A stretch of 53,843 nucleotides of DNA from Geotalea toluenoxydans JCM 15764 (GCF_001311985.1 NZ_BBCJ01000032.1:1-53843), one strand, 5' to 3'. Counted from the first letter of the stretch, positions 27,614 to 37,445 are shown. Program-made: numbers and translations. Notes: a model not told the origin generated them from the sequence alone.

Positions 27614-27681
27614 AAAGTACTTTATCCTACACAAGTCAACCTGCAGTGCCACAGAGAGACATGGATCGGCAGGCGAATTGC

Positions 27682-28196
27682 CTAAAACTTCAACAGCGAA
27701 AAGACTCTTTCGACAGGCAGTTTGGTCCTGCGTTAAGGAATTCGAGCTCTGCCATGAAGCAGCATTCAACAAGCTCCCCCCCCATGGAATCGACCATATC
27801 GACCACAGCCGACATGGTCCCCCCCGTGGCTAGCAGGTCATCGGCGATCAGTACCCTTTCCCCTTTCTTGATGGCATCAGTGTGCATTTCCAGGGTATCG
27901 GTGCCGTACTCAAGATCATAGGTTTTTTTAAATGTTTCCGAGGGAAGCTTACCGGGCTTACGCACCAGCACGATGCCGGCACCCAGCTTATATGCCAGGG
28001 CTGCGCCGATTATGAAACCTCTGGCCTCAACTCCAACCACCTTGTCGATTCTTTTGCCGATGTAACGGTGGGACAAGAGGTCAATCATCCGCTGGTAGGA
28101 CGCCGCATCGGACAACAGAGTGGTAATGTCCTTGAAAATGATACCTTTCTTGGGGAAATCCGGGATGTCTCTGATGATACTCTTCAACTCTTCCAT
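27682..28196 (-). CDS. apt: Adenine phosphoribosyltransferase (frameshift near the end)
   Basis: Salvages adenine with PRPP to AMP in the cytosol. Starts [28 protein letters not shown] behind AAGGAGAAGG. The family motifs are present: [29 protein letters not shown], and the PRPP loop [14 protein letters not shown]. As written the C-terminus drifts after AELEFLN; restoring one G near 27730 (AACGGC for AACGC) gives [16 protein letters not shown] and 171 residues, the standard size. It lies 38 bases after rpoS on the same strand and precedes a terminator, so it is probably the last gene of that unit. Confidence 0.95.
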
Positions 28197-28233
28197 GCCT
28201 TCTCCTTGACATTCTTCTTCAAAACCAAAGAAT

Positions 28234-29310
28234 TTATTTGCTGGGTACACTGCAACGTGCCGCCAATTCCGTTGCCTCCATTATCTTTCTCAACTTTTCC
28301 AGCGACTTTGCCTCGATCTGACGGATTCTTTCCCGGGTTACTCCGAAACTGCGGCCGATGGTGTCCAGGGTCTGGGGGTCTTTGTCATCCAGGCCGAAAC
28401 GCAGGGTGAGGATCTTCTTTTCATTGTCGGAAAGGGTGTCAAACCATTTGGAGACCATTTCGTACCTGTTCACATCCTCCAAAAGTTCGGCAGGCGAGAC
28501 GGTGGAGGTATCCTCTATGGTATCAATGAGAAAGTAATCGTTGTTTTCCCCCATGGGGCGCTCGATGGAATAGGTCTTTTTCAGCAGCACCATAAGCCTG
28601 CGGATATATGCCGAGTTGACCTCCATGGCGGTGGCCACTTCCTTGATGGAAGGTTCTCGATTGATCTTCTGCAAAAGCTCCCGGGTTATTCTCAGCATCT
28701 TGTTGATGTCGTCGGAAACATGGACCGGCAGCCTGATGGTCCGGGACTGGTTTACCAAAGCACGCTCGATGGACTGCCTGATCCACCATGTGGCATAGGT
28801 GGAGAAGCGGCATTCCTTGGAGAGCTTGAACCGCTCCACTGCCTTGATCAGCCCCATGTTCCCCTCTTCGATCAGGTCCAGGAAAGGGAGACCGCGGTTG
28901 ATGTAACGTTTGGCGATTTTTACCACCAGCCGCAGATTGGATTCGATCATCTTGTCGCGGGCAGCCTTATCCCCCCTGTCGATCCGTGCTGCCAGCTCTT
29001 TTTCTTCGTCTGCAGTCAAAAGCTTGGTCTTTTGAATCTCCCGGAGATAGAGCTTGATGGCATCGTCGAAATGCTCGACTACGGCTACCTTGATCTCTTC
29101 TTCCTCCACCTCCTCATGTTCCTCGACCTCTTCCACCTGCTCCAGCTCTACAGCATCAGGCTCAACTTCCGGTTCCATGAAAAGGTCCAGCGCCTTGTGC
29201 GGTTCCTCTCCCGGAAAAACTCCTATGGTTTCATCGTTGTCCATGGCAACCTCGCTTGTGGGTTCAAGTTCACTTCCGTCTGCCTTCTTGACCATAGCAC
29301 CACTTTCCAT
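28234..29310 (-). CDS. rpoS: RNA polymerase sigma factor RpoS
   Basis: Group 2 sigma-70 factor. An acidic N-terminal stretch (runs of Glu, about residues 30-75) precedes region 1.2 ([28 protein letters not shown]), region 2 ([36 protein letters not shown], then [17 protein letters not shown]), region 3 ([16 protein letters not shown]) and region 4 ([29 protein letters not shown]). The protein is uninterrupted. The gene order surE-pcm-rpoS matches the classical rpoS neighbourhood. It directs stationary-phase and stress transcription; in Geobacter it also influences growth under nutrient limitation. The ATG two bases after pcm is the likely start. Confidence 0.95.
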   Translation of the reverse strand: MESGAMVKKADGSELEPTSEVAMDNDETIGVFPGEEPHKALDLFMEPEVEPDAVELEQVEEVEEHEEVEEEEIKVAVVEHFDDAIKLYLREIQKTKLLTADEEKELAARIDRGDKAARDKMIESNLRLVVKIAKRYINRGLPFLDLIEEGNMGLIKAVERFKLSKECRFSTYATWWIRQSIERALVNQSRTIRLPVHVSDDINKMLRITRELLQKINREPSIKEVATAMEVNSAYIRRLMVLLKKTYSIERPMGENNDYFLIDTIEDTSTVSPAELLEDVNRYEMVSKWFDTLSDNEKKILTLRFGLDDKDPQTLDTIGRSFGVTRERIRQIEAKSLEKLRKIMEATELAARCSVPSK

Positions 29311-29312
29311 AA

Positions 29313-29963
29313 TTACTCTTCGCCGCTCCATCCGTACTTGCCGATGAGTTTGACGAAACGGCATGGGACAGACTCCTGACAGGTGACGATCCCGTCCTTT
29401 TCCTTTGTCACCCGTACCAGGGTCTGATCCAGCTGGTTTCCCACGGGTATTACAAGCCTGCCCCCCAAAGCCAGCTGATCGACGAGGTGGGCCGGAACAT
29501 CCGGCGCCCCGGCAGTGACGATAATCGCATCAAACGGGGCCTCGGCGGCCCAGCCATCGGTGCCGTCACCTATCTTCAGGTTCACATTCAGGTAATGCAG
29601 CCTGTCCAGGGCCTTTCTTGCCCGCAAGGCAAGAGAACGTATCCGCTCCACAGTGTAGACCCGGTCAGACAACTCGGCAAGAATGGCGGTCTGATAACCG
29701 GAGCCGGTTCCCAGTTCGAGGACTTTTTCCCGGCCGGTCAACTGTAGCATCTCGGACATGAGAGCCACCATGTATGGCTGAGAAATGGTCTGTTTTTCAC
29801 CGATTGGAAGAGATGAGTCACTATAGGCCTGTGCAGCCATAGCCTCTTCAACGAAAATATTACGTGGAACTTTCAACATGGCATCAATGACACGCCGGTC
29901 CGTGATACCGCGGCCGATAATCTGCGTCTCCACCATTCTTCGTCTTGTGATGTCGAAATTCAT
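29313..29963 (-). CDS. pcm: Protein-L-isoaspartate O-methyltransferase
   Basis: 216 residues. SAM-dependent methyltransferase that repairs isoaspartyl residues in aged proteins. The sequence starts [20 protein letters not shown] and contains VPRNIFV and the family signature [23 protein letters not shown] motif I is [18 protein letters not shown], followed by [18 protein letters not shown] and the end GGRLVIPVG. Intact. Its stop overlaps the region of the rpoS start, and it follows surE by about 77 bases, consistent with one stress-related operon. Confidence 0.95.
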   Translation of the reverse strand: MNFDITRRRMVETQIIGRGITDRRVIDAMLKVPRNIFVEEAMAAQAYSDSSLPIGEKQTISQPYMVALMSEMLQLTGREKVLELGTGSGYQTAILAELSDRVYTVERIRSLALRARKALDRLHYLNVNLKIGDGTDGWAAEAPFDAIIVTAGAPDVPAHLVDQLALGGRLVIPVGNQLDQTLVRVTKEKDGIVTCQESVPCRFVKLIGKYGWSGEE

Positions 29964-30040
29964 AATAAAACCTTAATGCCTATAGCCGGAAAAATATAAC
30001 AGACAGACACCCATCTGTCCAGCCTACAACTGCTCCGGCA

Positions 30041-30786
30041 TCAGAAGATTTCCCATTTTTTCAGAACGGCGATGGAATTGTAATTGGTCAGATCAAGATG
30101 TAATGGGGTTACGGAGACATGTCCACGGGAAACGGCGTGGTAATCGCTGCCGTCGATGTCCTTGAAATTAAGATCGACGGTGCCTATCCAGTAGTAGTTG
30201 CGACCGCGGGGATCGACCTTGTCGACGATGGTCCCCTCGTAAGATCTCTTTCCCTGGGTTGTCACCAGGGGGGGGCGAATTCTCTCCCGGGGCAGGTCCG
30301 GGGACATTGACATTGAGAAAGGTATCGGCCGGCAGCCCTTTTTCACGGACAGTGGCGGCCAACTTTACGGCAAATTGAGCTGCCGCGGCATAATTGGTTC
30401 CCTCGGCGGACGTTACCAGGGAGACGGCAATGGCCGGAATGCCCATCAGGGTGGCCTCCATTGCCGCTGAGACAGTGCTGAATAGGTCACATCATCACCG
30501 AGATTAGCTCCGCGGTTGATGCCGGAAACAACTATGTCCGGCTTGAAAGAAAGGAGGCTGTGGATGCCCAGATTGACGCAATCGGTCGGGGTACCGTCAA
30601 CGGCAAATATATTCTCGCCGATCTTGTTGGCCCTGAGCGGGTGATGAAGGTTAGTGCGTGACCGATAGCGCTCTGTTCCCTGTCCGGAGCAATCACGAAT
30701 ACCTGGCCAAGCACTGTCATTGCCTCAGCCAAGGCGTTGAGGCCGGGGGCGCGCACCCCGTCATCGTTGGTCAGGAGAATTTTCAA
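30041..30786 (-). CDS. surE: 5'/3'-nucleotidase SurE (three frameshifts)
   Basis: Start [23 protein letters not shown] with the metal-binding NDDG loop, then [16 protein letters not shown]. Repair near 30649 (ACCCTT for ACCTT) gives [11 protein letters not shown]. Repair near 30479 (AGGC for AGC) gives [37 protein letters not shown]. Removing an extra base near 30298 gives NVNVPDLPREKIRPP-like and then [10 protein letters not shown]...[19 protein letters not shown] ending (written [12 protein letters not shown]). The resulting ~248 residues is the normal SurE length. It dephosphorylates nucleoside monophosphates in starvation. Three lesions in a housekeeping gene argue for sequence error. Confidence 0.9.
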
Positions 30787-30876
30787 GGTAGCCTCTTCGT
30801 CATACTGCCTCTTTATAAGGTACTAACCGGTTCTGCGCTTGTAAAGGCCGCAGCAAATTAATTTAATGGCAATGGA

Positions 30877-31661
30877 TCAAGGAGAAGCATTGCCTCTTCC
30901 AGCGAATCTGTTGCCAACGATATCGATTTCTTTAGTAGCAGCCCCCGTGGTAACCAGGACTGGAGCTGCCTCCCCACTGCCGTAGAAACCAAGGATCTGC
31001 CCCTCCTGCGGCCGTCCACCACCGTAAAAATCCCTTATTTTCAGATAATAGGTACCGCCCTGATGAAGGCCAAGGCGATAATTCCCCTTACGATCGGTCT
31101 TTGTGGAGACAAAAAGAGGCCTGCCTCTCATTTCCCGATTGGCATAAGCCAGGATCAGCACTCCCTCGACAGGTTTCCCATCACGATCGGCCACCGTGCC
31201 TTCTATGGCTGTTGCCCCCTTCTGGAGGGTGCCTTTAAAGGCCACACCGTCGGTAAAAGTGCCAATGTTCGCTTTTTCACCGGCTTTGACAATGTGTATG
31301 AATGGTTTCCCGTTTTCGTCTTTTTTCAGAAAGAAACGTCCCCGGGGGACAGCGGCCCGACCCCCTTTCCTTTGAGGCGCTTCATTCCTCCCAGGAAATA
31401 GCTGCCGGCAGGGGCCTCGACGGTAAATCTTCCATCACCTTCAATCGGAAATGTACCGTCAGGAACTCGCCAGTAGCTTTCCGGTAAAGGAGGAGGACCA
31501 TTGGTCACATTGAAGAGATGGACGTACCCGTCGCCGGCCAGATCCTTCTGCGGCCATACCCATCTGCCGGAGAGGGTACCGGTTGCTGGTTCCTGGGCAA
31601 TTGTGACTGCAGCTATGACTACTACCACAGATAAGGTGATAACTTGAACCAGTTTTTTCAT
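30877..31661 (-). CDS. Secreted carboxypeptidase-regulatory-like domain protein coupled to CbiO (one frameshift)
   Basis: About 261 residues with a signal peptide (LVQVITLSVVVVIAAVTIAQ). The N-terminal half (GTLSGRWVWPQKDLAGDGYVHLFNVTNGPPPLPESYWRVPDGTFPIEGDGRFTVEAPAG... region) and C-terminal half (IEGTVADRDGKPVEGVLILAY, GNYRLGLHQGGTYYLKIR) both look like beta-sandwich CarboxypepD_reg modules. The frames join near 31343 if one G is restored in a G-run, giving GRFFLKKDENGKPFIHIVKAGEKANIG. The ATG overlaps the cbiO stop (ATGA), so translation is coupled and the product may be an extracytoplasmic accessory of the cobalt importer. That link is inference. Confidence 0.75.
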
Positions 31662-32449
31662 GGGACCACTTCCTTTTTCAGCGTTGAACTCCGCTGGGGG
31701 AAACATCCACAAACTGGACAGCCCTGCATGGAAAGAGGCTTTTCCAGTCTGCATCGTGCAAGCAGTGCGTCATTTTGAAAAATTTCCAGGGTAGGACCGT
31801 CCGCCTGGACCTTTCCCTCGTTAAGAATGATGGTCCGCTCGCAGAGGCAGATGACCATGTCCAGATCATGACTGGTGAAAATCTTCGTATGATGGAAGTC
31901 CCGGAGAAGCTCCATGAGCTGGCGTCTGGAAAATGGATCCAATCCGCTGGTAGGCTCGTCCATAACAAGGATATCCGGAGACATGGACAAGACTGTGGCA
32001 ATGGCTACTCTCTTTTTCTCCCCTCCCGAAAGGTGGTACGGCGCCTTCTCCTGCAGGTGCAGTGCGCCCACGTGCTCCAGAGCACACTTGACCCTGGCAT
32101 CGACTTCCGCAGCCGGAAGGCCGATATTCATCGGCCCAAAAGCTACATCATCGTAAACGGTTGGCATAAAGAGCTGGTCGTCTGGATCCTGGAAGATCAT
32201 ACCGACGGTCCGGCGGATATTCGGCAGGGTCGCCTTGCTCATGGGGAAATCACCAATGCGGATCTCTCCGGCAGTGGGGGTCAGGTAACCGTTCAGGTGC
32301 AGCAGGAGCGTTGATTTGCCGGCGCCATTGGCGCCGATGATGGCCACCGATTCTCCATGGGTGATGCGAAAGGAAACATCATAAAGGGCCGCCGTACCAT
32401 CGGGATAGACGTGGCGAAGATTTTTAACTTCAACGATATGATGACTCAT
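31658..32449 (-). CDS. cbiO: Cobalt ECF transporter ATP-binding protein
   Basis: 263-residue ABC ATPase of the CbiO/EcfA type. It starts with VEVKNLRHVYPDGTAALYDVSFRI; Walker A is GANGAGKST, the Q-loop FQDPDDQLF is typical of ECF ATPases, the ABC signature is HLSGGEKKRVAIA, Walker B is ILVMDEPTSGLDP and the switch His is FTSHDLDM. A Cys-rich tail (QGCPVCGCFP) is unusual and might bind metal. It powers cobalt (or nickel) uptake with the CbiQ membrane subunit encoded just upstream; the genes overlap by four bases (ATGA). Confidence 0.92.
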   Translation of the reverse strand: MSHHIVEVKNLRHVYPDGTAALYDVSFRITHGESVAIIGANGAGKSTLLLHLNGYLTPTAGEIRIGDFPMSKATLPNIRRTVGMIFQDPDDQLFMPTVYDDVAFGPMNIGLPAAEVDARVKCALEHVGALHLQEKAPYHLSGGEKKRVAIATVLSMSPDILVMDEPTSGLDPFSRRQLMELLRDFHHTKIFTSHDLDMVICLCERTIILNEGKVQADGPTLEIFQNDALLARCRLEKPLSMQGCPVCGCFPQRSSTLKKEVVP

Positions 32450-33258
32450 GTGAATAGTTCCGTCACCAACGATCCCACAAGCAGTGACAGATTTTCGCAC
32501 CGCAGGATGAAGAAAGAGGTAGACCAGCAGAGAAGGAAGGCTGTTTCCCTCCTGCCAAAGGTGAATTGGTGACGGGTATTGAAGTTCCCTTCAAAGCCCC
32601 TGGCCAGCATTGCCATGTGAACCCTCTCAGCCCTCAGCCAGGTCCTCAGAAGAAGATGACCCAGAAGAGGAACAAAGCTTTTCATGCCCAACCCATTTTT
32701 ACCATTGGCCCGCAGCTCCCGCGCCCGAGACACCCGGCTCCCCTCTTCTGCCAGAACAAAAATATACCTGTAGAGGAAAAGCAGCTGTACAGCAAAGGCC
32801 CGCGGCATGCCAAGCGTCTCCATTGCCCGGCAGATGGACGGAAAACCGGTGACGCACAGAAGGATTAGCGCCGCACTTATGGTAAGCGCAGATCGTATTA
32901 AGACCGAAGCGAAAGAAATCCAGCCACCGCTTATGGCCAGAGGCCCGAACTCTATCATCGTGGCCCGGTCAAACAGCGGATTGAAGAGGGCGACAATGAC
33001 GGCAAAAGGGCAGATTATGGCTACTTTTCTGGCAATGTAGCCCACGGGAAGGTCGGCAAGTGCAATAATTACAGCCGGAAAAATGAAAAAAGGGAAAACT
33101 GCGGAAAGTTCGTACTTACCGAAAGAAACCACAGTCACGACAAAGGCAAGGGTAACCAACACCTTGGCGCGCGGGTCGAGGCGGTGGATCGCCGTATCTC
33201 CCTTTGCCAGCAAGTCCAGTCGTTTGAAGTCAAGTAATGCACTATCGATGGAGAGCAT
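32446..33258 (-). CDS. cbiQ: Cobalt ECF transporter transmembrane component
   Basis: About 270 residues with five to six membrane helices. Family hallmarks are RLDPRAKVLVTLAFVVTVVSF near the start and the coupling-helix motifs containing Ala-Arg-Gly/Ala-Arg: LRTWLRAERVHMAMLARGFEG. Together with CbiO it forms the energising module. No CbiM/CbiN substrate-binding genes are adjacent; a terminator lies just upstream, so the unit appears to start here. No cobalamin riboswitch was recognised upstream. The ATG at MLSIDSALLDF is chosen by family similarity; the ribosome site is weak. Confidence 0.88.
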   Translation of the reverse strand: MLSIDSALLDFKRLDLLAKGDTAIHRLDPRAKVLVTLAFVVTVVSFGKYELSAVFPFFIFPAVIIALADLPVGYIARKVAIICPFAVIVALFNPLFDRATMIEFGPLAISGGWISFASVLIRSALTISAALILLCVTGFPSICRAMETLGMPRAFAVQLLFLYRYIFVLAEEGSRVSRARELRANGKNGLGMKSFVPLLGHLLLRTWLRAERVHMAMLARGFEGNFNTRHQFTFGRRETAFLLCWSTSFFILRCENLSLLVGSLVTELFT

Positions 33259-33300
33259 GTCGTTAGAAATAATAGATGGTAGTGAAGTCCCTTTAAATAG

Positions 33301-33328
33301 AAAATGAGGCTGGATAATCAGCCTCATC
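33301..33328 (-). terminator. Rho-independent terminator after the short peptide gene
   Basis: On the minus strand ATGAGGCTG and CAGCCTCAT pair perfectly around a six-base loop, followed by TTTCTATTTA. It begins about 27 bases after the peptide stop codon and separates that gene from cbiQ. Confidence 0.8.
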
Positions 33329-33354
33329 TCTTTTCAACTTCCATTGAAAATGGA

Positions 33355-33414
33355 TTAACAGGGATGAACAATTGCACTGCCGACGACTTTGGGTGCTACA
33401 TATGTCTTTTTCAT
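33355..33414 (-). CDS. 19-residue peptide, leader-like, downstream of a B12-radical SAM gene
   Basis: The complete frame encodes MKKTYVAPKVVGSAIVHPC and is preceded by a strong GAGAGGAGGC ribosome site about seven bases before the ATG. It lies 61 bases after the corrected stop of the B12-binding radical SAM gene and is closed by its own terminator. The lysine-rich start followed by YxxP resembles the leader of many ribosomally made modified peptides, in which YxxP is bound by the maturation machinery; the C-terminal HPC would offer a modifiable cysteine. A precursor role is inferred, not shown. It could instead be a small regulatory or attenuator-type ORF. Confidence 0.6.
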   Translation of the reverse strand: MKKTYVAPKVVGSAIVHPC

Positions 33415-33475
33415 CAGAGCGCCTCCTCTCTCTTTGTTATCGGTAGATTCAAATACCCGTAATGTGCGTAGCGGG

Positions 33476-34979
33476 TCAGGGAATGGGTGGAATTGCCTGG
33501 CTCATGCCTGGCTTATGCCCCTTCACGGTCTTGATCAAGGCCTTCACCTCAGGCGGCATCTCCTTACCTTCCTTCATGGCCGCTTTTATCTGCCCGGCCA
33601 GATATGAATGTTGATGAAGATATCCAACACAGCCAGCATGAAATCCTTCTTCCATCCGCGGATCTTATTCAGATTCTGGAATTTGTACATGTAAAATTGT
33701 TGAGCGGCCCTGCCCAACTCCTTTTCCAGCTGGTCTATCGTCATGTTGGTCGGTTTGAGGACCGGTTCCACCAGATTGTACTTGCGATAGTCTTTGGTTA
33801 CCACATATTTTTCCAGTTGCGGATAGAGTTCGGCATAGGGCCAGGGAGCGATGGCAAGGAAAAAAGCCATGTCCGGATTATAATGCTTGGCCAGTTCTAT
33901 GGTGGCGGCAATGGATTCAGGGGTGTCTTCAGGCATGCCCAGGACGAATGAGGTTTCCGAAACGATATCGGCATTGTTTATAATGTCGATTGCCTGTTTT
34001 GACTGCTCTACCTTCGTGTCCTTTTTGAAAAGGTCCAGGGTTTCCTGGGAGCCTGCCTCAACCCCCACATAGATGTGCTCTACCCCTGCTTTGCGATACT
34101 TATCCATAATGTCGGCATCACGGAGAATATCATCAACGCGGGTTTCCATCAGAAGCTTGACCCCCACCTTGCGTTCGATCATCAGATCGAGGATTCGCAC
34201 CCAGCGGTCCCGGTCAAAGGTGGGAATTTCGTCGGCAAGCATTGCGACTTCCACACCATACTTCTTACTCAGCATTTCCAGTTCGGCAACGAAATTCTCA
34301 GGACTTCTGGCCCGCCAGGTCTGGGCCCAGAAAAGCTGCTGTGAGCAGAAAGAGCATTTCTGCTGACAACCTCGCGACGAGGAAACGATAGCCAGCCGGG
34401 CATTATTCTTGGCACGATAGGTATAAATAGGCCATTCCACCAGGTCCCAGGCCGCCTGAAGGGAATCCAGATCCTGTATATAGGGAGCCTTCGGGGTAGC
34501 AATGACGCTGCCATCGGTATAAAAGGCCAAGCCGGGAACGGCAGCAGGATCCTCACCGGCATTGAGGCAATTCAGAAGGGACGGCAGTGTCACCTCCCCT
34601 TCGCCACGTACCACATAATCAATCACATTATGATCGGCGGACAATAATTCTTCATAGCAGAAGGTAGCGTGGACATTACCAATGACTGTAACAACCTGCG
34701 GATTGACTGATTTGGCAAGTCGAACAAGTTCGACAGCATGAACTATGGAAGCGGTGTAGGCAGTTGTTGCAACCACATCAGGTTGAATGCCTCGATCCGT
34801 TCCTGGATCTCAGGCCATTTGTGCCACAGCGACATGGCGTCATAGTAGTCGACTTCGTAGCCCTGCGCTCGCAGGGCACCGGCAATATAGACAAAGCCCA
34901 CGTTCAGCCAGGTGCCTGCAGACTCAACAACCCCTGAATGATAAGGGGGAGTGATGAGTGCCACCCGTTTTATAGTCAT
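33476..34979 (-). CDS. B12-binding domain radical SAM protein (two frameshifts)
   Basis: About 501 residues. The N-terminal cobalamin-binding-type domain reads VALITPPYHSGVVESAGTWLNVGFVYIAGALRAQGYEVDYYD, then after repair near 34781 (CCCTG for CCTG) FNPDVVATTAYTASIV, VTVIGNVHATF and VIDYVVRGEGEVTLPSLL. The radical SAM core has SSSRGCQQKCSFC (CxxxCxxC, 4Fe-4S), then MLADEIPTFD and HIYVGVEAGSQETLDLF. A second lesion near 33591 (GGCCAG read as GGCAG) truncates the tail; repair extends it to 33476. The substrate is unknown; relatives methylate carbons or rearrange lipids and peptides. The adjacent short peptide gene suggests a possible target. Confidence 0.88.
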
Positions 34980-35181
34980 CGAGAACTCCTTTGAATTTAA
35001 ACCACCAAATCATGGATATCAGCAATTATCATGCCGTCAAAAAGCCATCAACACCAGACCTAAACAACTGTATTTCCAAACACTTACAATAAAACTTCCA
35101 TTGAGGTGCTACGGTTGATTGGTGAAATAACCGGTATAGCCAAAGCAAAGTAGCGTAAATGGACTAGGGAGGAGCGTTCAG

Positions 35182-35535
35182 TTAATGAAAGGTCATATCG
35201 AAAACAAACCAGTAACCTATGCCGAAGACAATGAACAGGATGATGTGCTTTATCAAGAGCATTCGACGGCGTGTTCTTTCCGAGTCGACACCGTAGTAAT
35301 TGTCAACATAGGTAAAAGTGCGTCCTGAGCCTGTCGCCATGATAATAACACCAGCGGCAACACTCTGCCAGAAGAAGAGGTGCTCCAACTGGTTTAGTAT
35401 TCCGGTCACCATCGGCTGTCGACCGTGCATATCATGGAGTACGGCAATGGCAATTATGGCCGCCAGCCAATAACCAGCTGCAAAATCATGGATAAATCCA
35501 TTGAGAACGACAAGAGATTTCTTAACCTGCACCAT
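35182..35535 (-). CDS. Small integral membrane protein, unknown
   Basis: 117 residues with three clear membrane helices: around IHDFAAGYWLAAIIAIAVLHD, EHLFFWQSVAAGVIIMATGS, and MLLIKHIILFIVFGIGYWFVFD. His residues lie at the edge of each helix (IHDF, VLHD, LEHLFF, IKHII), which could bind haem or metal, as in small b-type cytochrome-like or CopD-like proteins, but no family was recognised. It sits between the first radical SAM gene and the sigma-54 promoter. The 200 bases between it and the radical SAM start, and 35542-35860 upstream, show no further gene. Confidence 0.65.
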   Translation of the reverse strand: MVQVKKSLVVLNGFIHDFAAGYWLAAIIAIAVLHDMHGRQPMVTGILNQLEHLFFWQSVAAGVIIMATGSGRTFTYVDNYYGVDSERTRRRMLLIKHIILFIVFGIGYWFVFDMTFH

Positions 35536-35866
35536 GACCAAGCTCTCGGTAGCATGCCGGCATCAGATAATTCATAGGCCGGTAAACACTTTCTGTTAGT
35601 TGTGATAAGTCCTTGGCATTATGGCATAAATGATTTACCGGTACAATTCTATTTTTAATCTGTTGTTAATGCACCATTCCGCCGTTGATGGCAAACGGGT
35701 TATTCCTTGACTAGCAAAGGCCCATAAGCTACTATTCCCCTGCCTGCATGATGAGCCCGCGGATATTCGAGCTGTTTTTTTGTTCACTGCTGCCCGAAAA
35801 AGCAGCAGCCCCACCTGATCACCTGGCAGCTATGCTGTATTTCTGGCCTATCCGATACGACCTTGA

Positions 35867-35883
35867 TTGGCTCAAACCTTGCT
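35867..35883 (+). promoter_or_regulatory. Sigma-54 (RpoN) promoter
   Basis: TTGGCTCAAACCTTGCTA matches the -24/-12 consensus: GG at 35869-35870 and GC at 35881-35882, separated by exactly 10 bases. Transcription would start near 35894, about 40 bases before the ATG of the LuxE-like gene. Sigma-54 promoters need an enhancer-binding activator. The preceding 300 bases are gene-free and could hold its sites. Confidence 0.8.
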
Positions 35884-35934
35884 AGCACAGTTCCCGGGTA
35901 TTAACCACCAACCCACTAAACAGGAGTCCATTTT

Positions 35935-37413
35935 ATGGCCACAACTGATAGTACAAGTCATCGTCTCACTGAAGAAGTTCTCGGATTTATTCAAGCAGGA
36001 GTTGACGCTGAACTCTCTGATGCCCAATTCAATGACTATTCAATGCAACTGTTTGCATTGCAGTACCAGAACAACGCCATCTTCAGGGAATTCTGCAACG
36101 CCAAGAAAGTGAAACCGGGTGATATCAGTCGTTGGCAGGATGTCCCTTTGGTATACAACGATGTGTTCAAAACACATCTGGTAGCATCCTTTCCTTTGGA
36201 ACAGTCGGTGATGGCATGCTTGACTGGTGGCACAACCAGCCTCACCCAGCGCGGTCGCATTTTCAGGGATGAGGACGGTAAACGCCTCGTCTTTGGCGCA
36301 AACAGGATGATGACCGGATCATATCTTTTTCCTGATTTCGAGGAGGGAAAACGTTGCCGCATCCTCATCCTTGCTCCAAGCCCAGAATTGGCGCCATCCA
36401 TGGGGATGGCCATCGGCATGGATCAGACGAGACAGGCCTTCGGCACTCCGGACAGCATGTTTCTGCTTGGCAAAACCGGCATCGATATAAAAAATCTGCT
36501 CAAGGCGCTACGTGAGTCGGAAGCGAGCGGAGTACCGGTGGCACTCATCGGAGCCACCGCAGCCTATGTCTACTTCTTCCAGTCCTGCCGCCGCAAAAAA
36601 ATGAAATTCCACCTTCCGCCGGGAAGTCGCATCTGTGACGGAGGTGGCTACCGAGGCCGTTTTGGAGTGGTCACTCGTGATGACTACTACGCCATGGTCA
36701 AAGAAATTCTTGATATCCCCGAGACACACTGTGTAAACGTTCTGGGTGAAGCAGAAACTGCGACCAATCTCTTTGATGATGCTCTGCGGCGCCATGTGAA
36801 AGGACTCCCCTCCCGCACGCGGACTCGTCCGGTACCTCCATGGTCACGTGTGCTGGCCATGGATATCGACGATCTCAGCCCTCTTCCGGACGGCAAGGTC
36901 GGACTCCTGGCCCACTGGGACTTAGCCAATGTGCCGACGGTGCTGGCAGTCATAACCGACAATCTGGGTTACACCACCGATAACGGTACCGGCTGTGAAA
37001 TGGTGGGCCGGGCGAAAATTGAAAACGGCAAAGTCTCCCCGCTCCCGGATGAACGTCCCATGGGGCCCATGGGGGATTCGGCGATCTTTCGTATGCTTGA
37101 GACCTATACCAATTTTTCCATTGATTTAAAGATGCGGCTGGCAAAAGATCCGAAGGTTGAGCCAAGTGTACGGGAAGAAATCGAGGCAAGGCCTGGCTCA
37201 GTGCCCTCCTGCCCCCAGGTTGTCGACGAAATTTTGGTAGCCCAGGCAGATCAGGAAGCTGCCAAGCTTCGAGATGAGTCACTGAACGCATTCAAGGATC
37301 AAACTGATCGCCCGCTGGATTGGTACAAGACCGAGGCGGAAAAACAGACCTTGAAGGATCACCCGGCCGGCCTGCAGTCAGAGAAGGGGAAAAAGGAGAA
37401 AATCAGCAAGTAA
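35935..37413 (+). CDS. LuxE/PaaK-family acyl-protein synthetase-like enzyme
   Basis: 492 residues, uninterrupted. The adenylate-forming loop is written CLTGGTTS. The C-terminal region reads PPWSRVLAMDIDDLSPLPDGKVGLLAHWDLANVPTVLAVITDNLG, which is the LuxE/acyl-protein synthetase pattern (PPW.R......L..LP.G..GLL...DLAN...). Such enzymes activate a fatty acid with ATP and pass it to a protein thiol. A Lys-rich tail follows. AGGAG precedes the ATG; a sigma-54 promoter lies upstream and a hairpin terminator downstream, so it is a single-gene unit under RpoN. With radical SAM enzymes on both sides it may belong to a lipid or natural-product pathway. Confidence 0.82.
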   Translation: MATTDSTSHRLTEEVLGFIQAGVDAELSDAQFNDYSMQLFALQYQNNAIFREFCNAKKVKPGDISRWQDVPLVYNDVFKTHLVASFPLEQSVMACLTGGTTSLTQRGRIFRDEDGKRLVFGANRMMTGSYLFPDFEEGKRCRILILAPSPELAPSMGMAIGMDQTRQAFGTPDSMFLLGKTGIDIKNLLKALRESEASGVPVALIGATAAYVYFFQSCRRKKMKFHLPPGSRICDGGGYRGRFGVVTRDDYYAMVKEILDIPETHCVNVLGEAETATNLFDDALRRHVKGLPSRTRTRPVPPWSRVLAMDIDDLSPLPDGKVGLLAHWDLANVPTVLAVITDNLGYTTDNGTGCEMVGRAKIENGKVSPLPDERPMGPMGDSAIFRMLETYTNFSIDLKMRLAKDPKVEPSVREEIEARPGSVPSCPQVVDEILVAQADQEAAKLRDESLNAFKDQTDRPLDWYKTEAEKQTLKDHPAGLQSEKGKKEKISK

Positions 37414-37445
37414 AAACTGCTAAAAAAACCACCATCAGGGTAAAA

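Noticed and set aside
33259..33475. Cobalamin riboswitch upstream of cbiQ
   Set aside because: The interval holds the peptide gene and a simple terminator; no B12-box-like or multi-stem structure was recognised.
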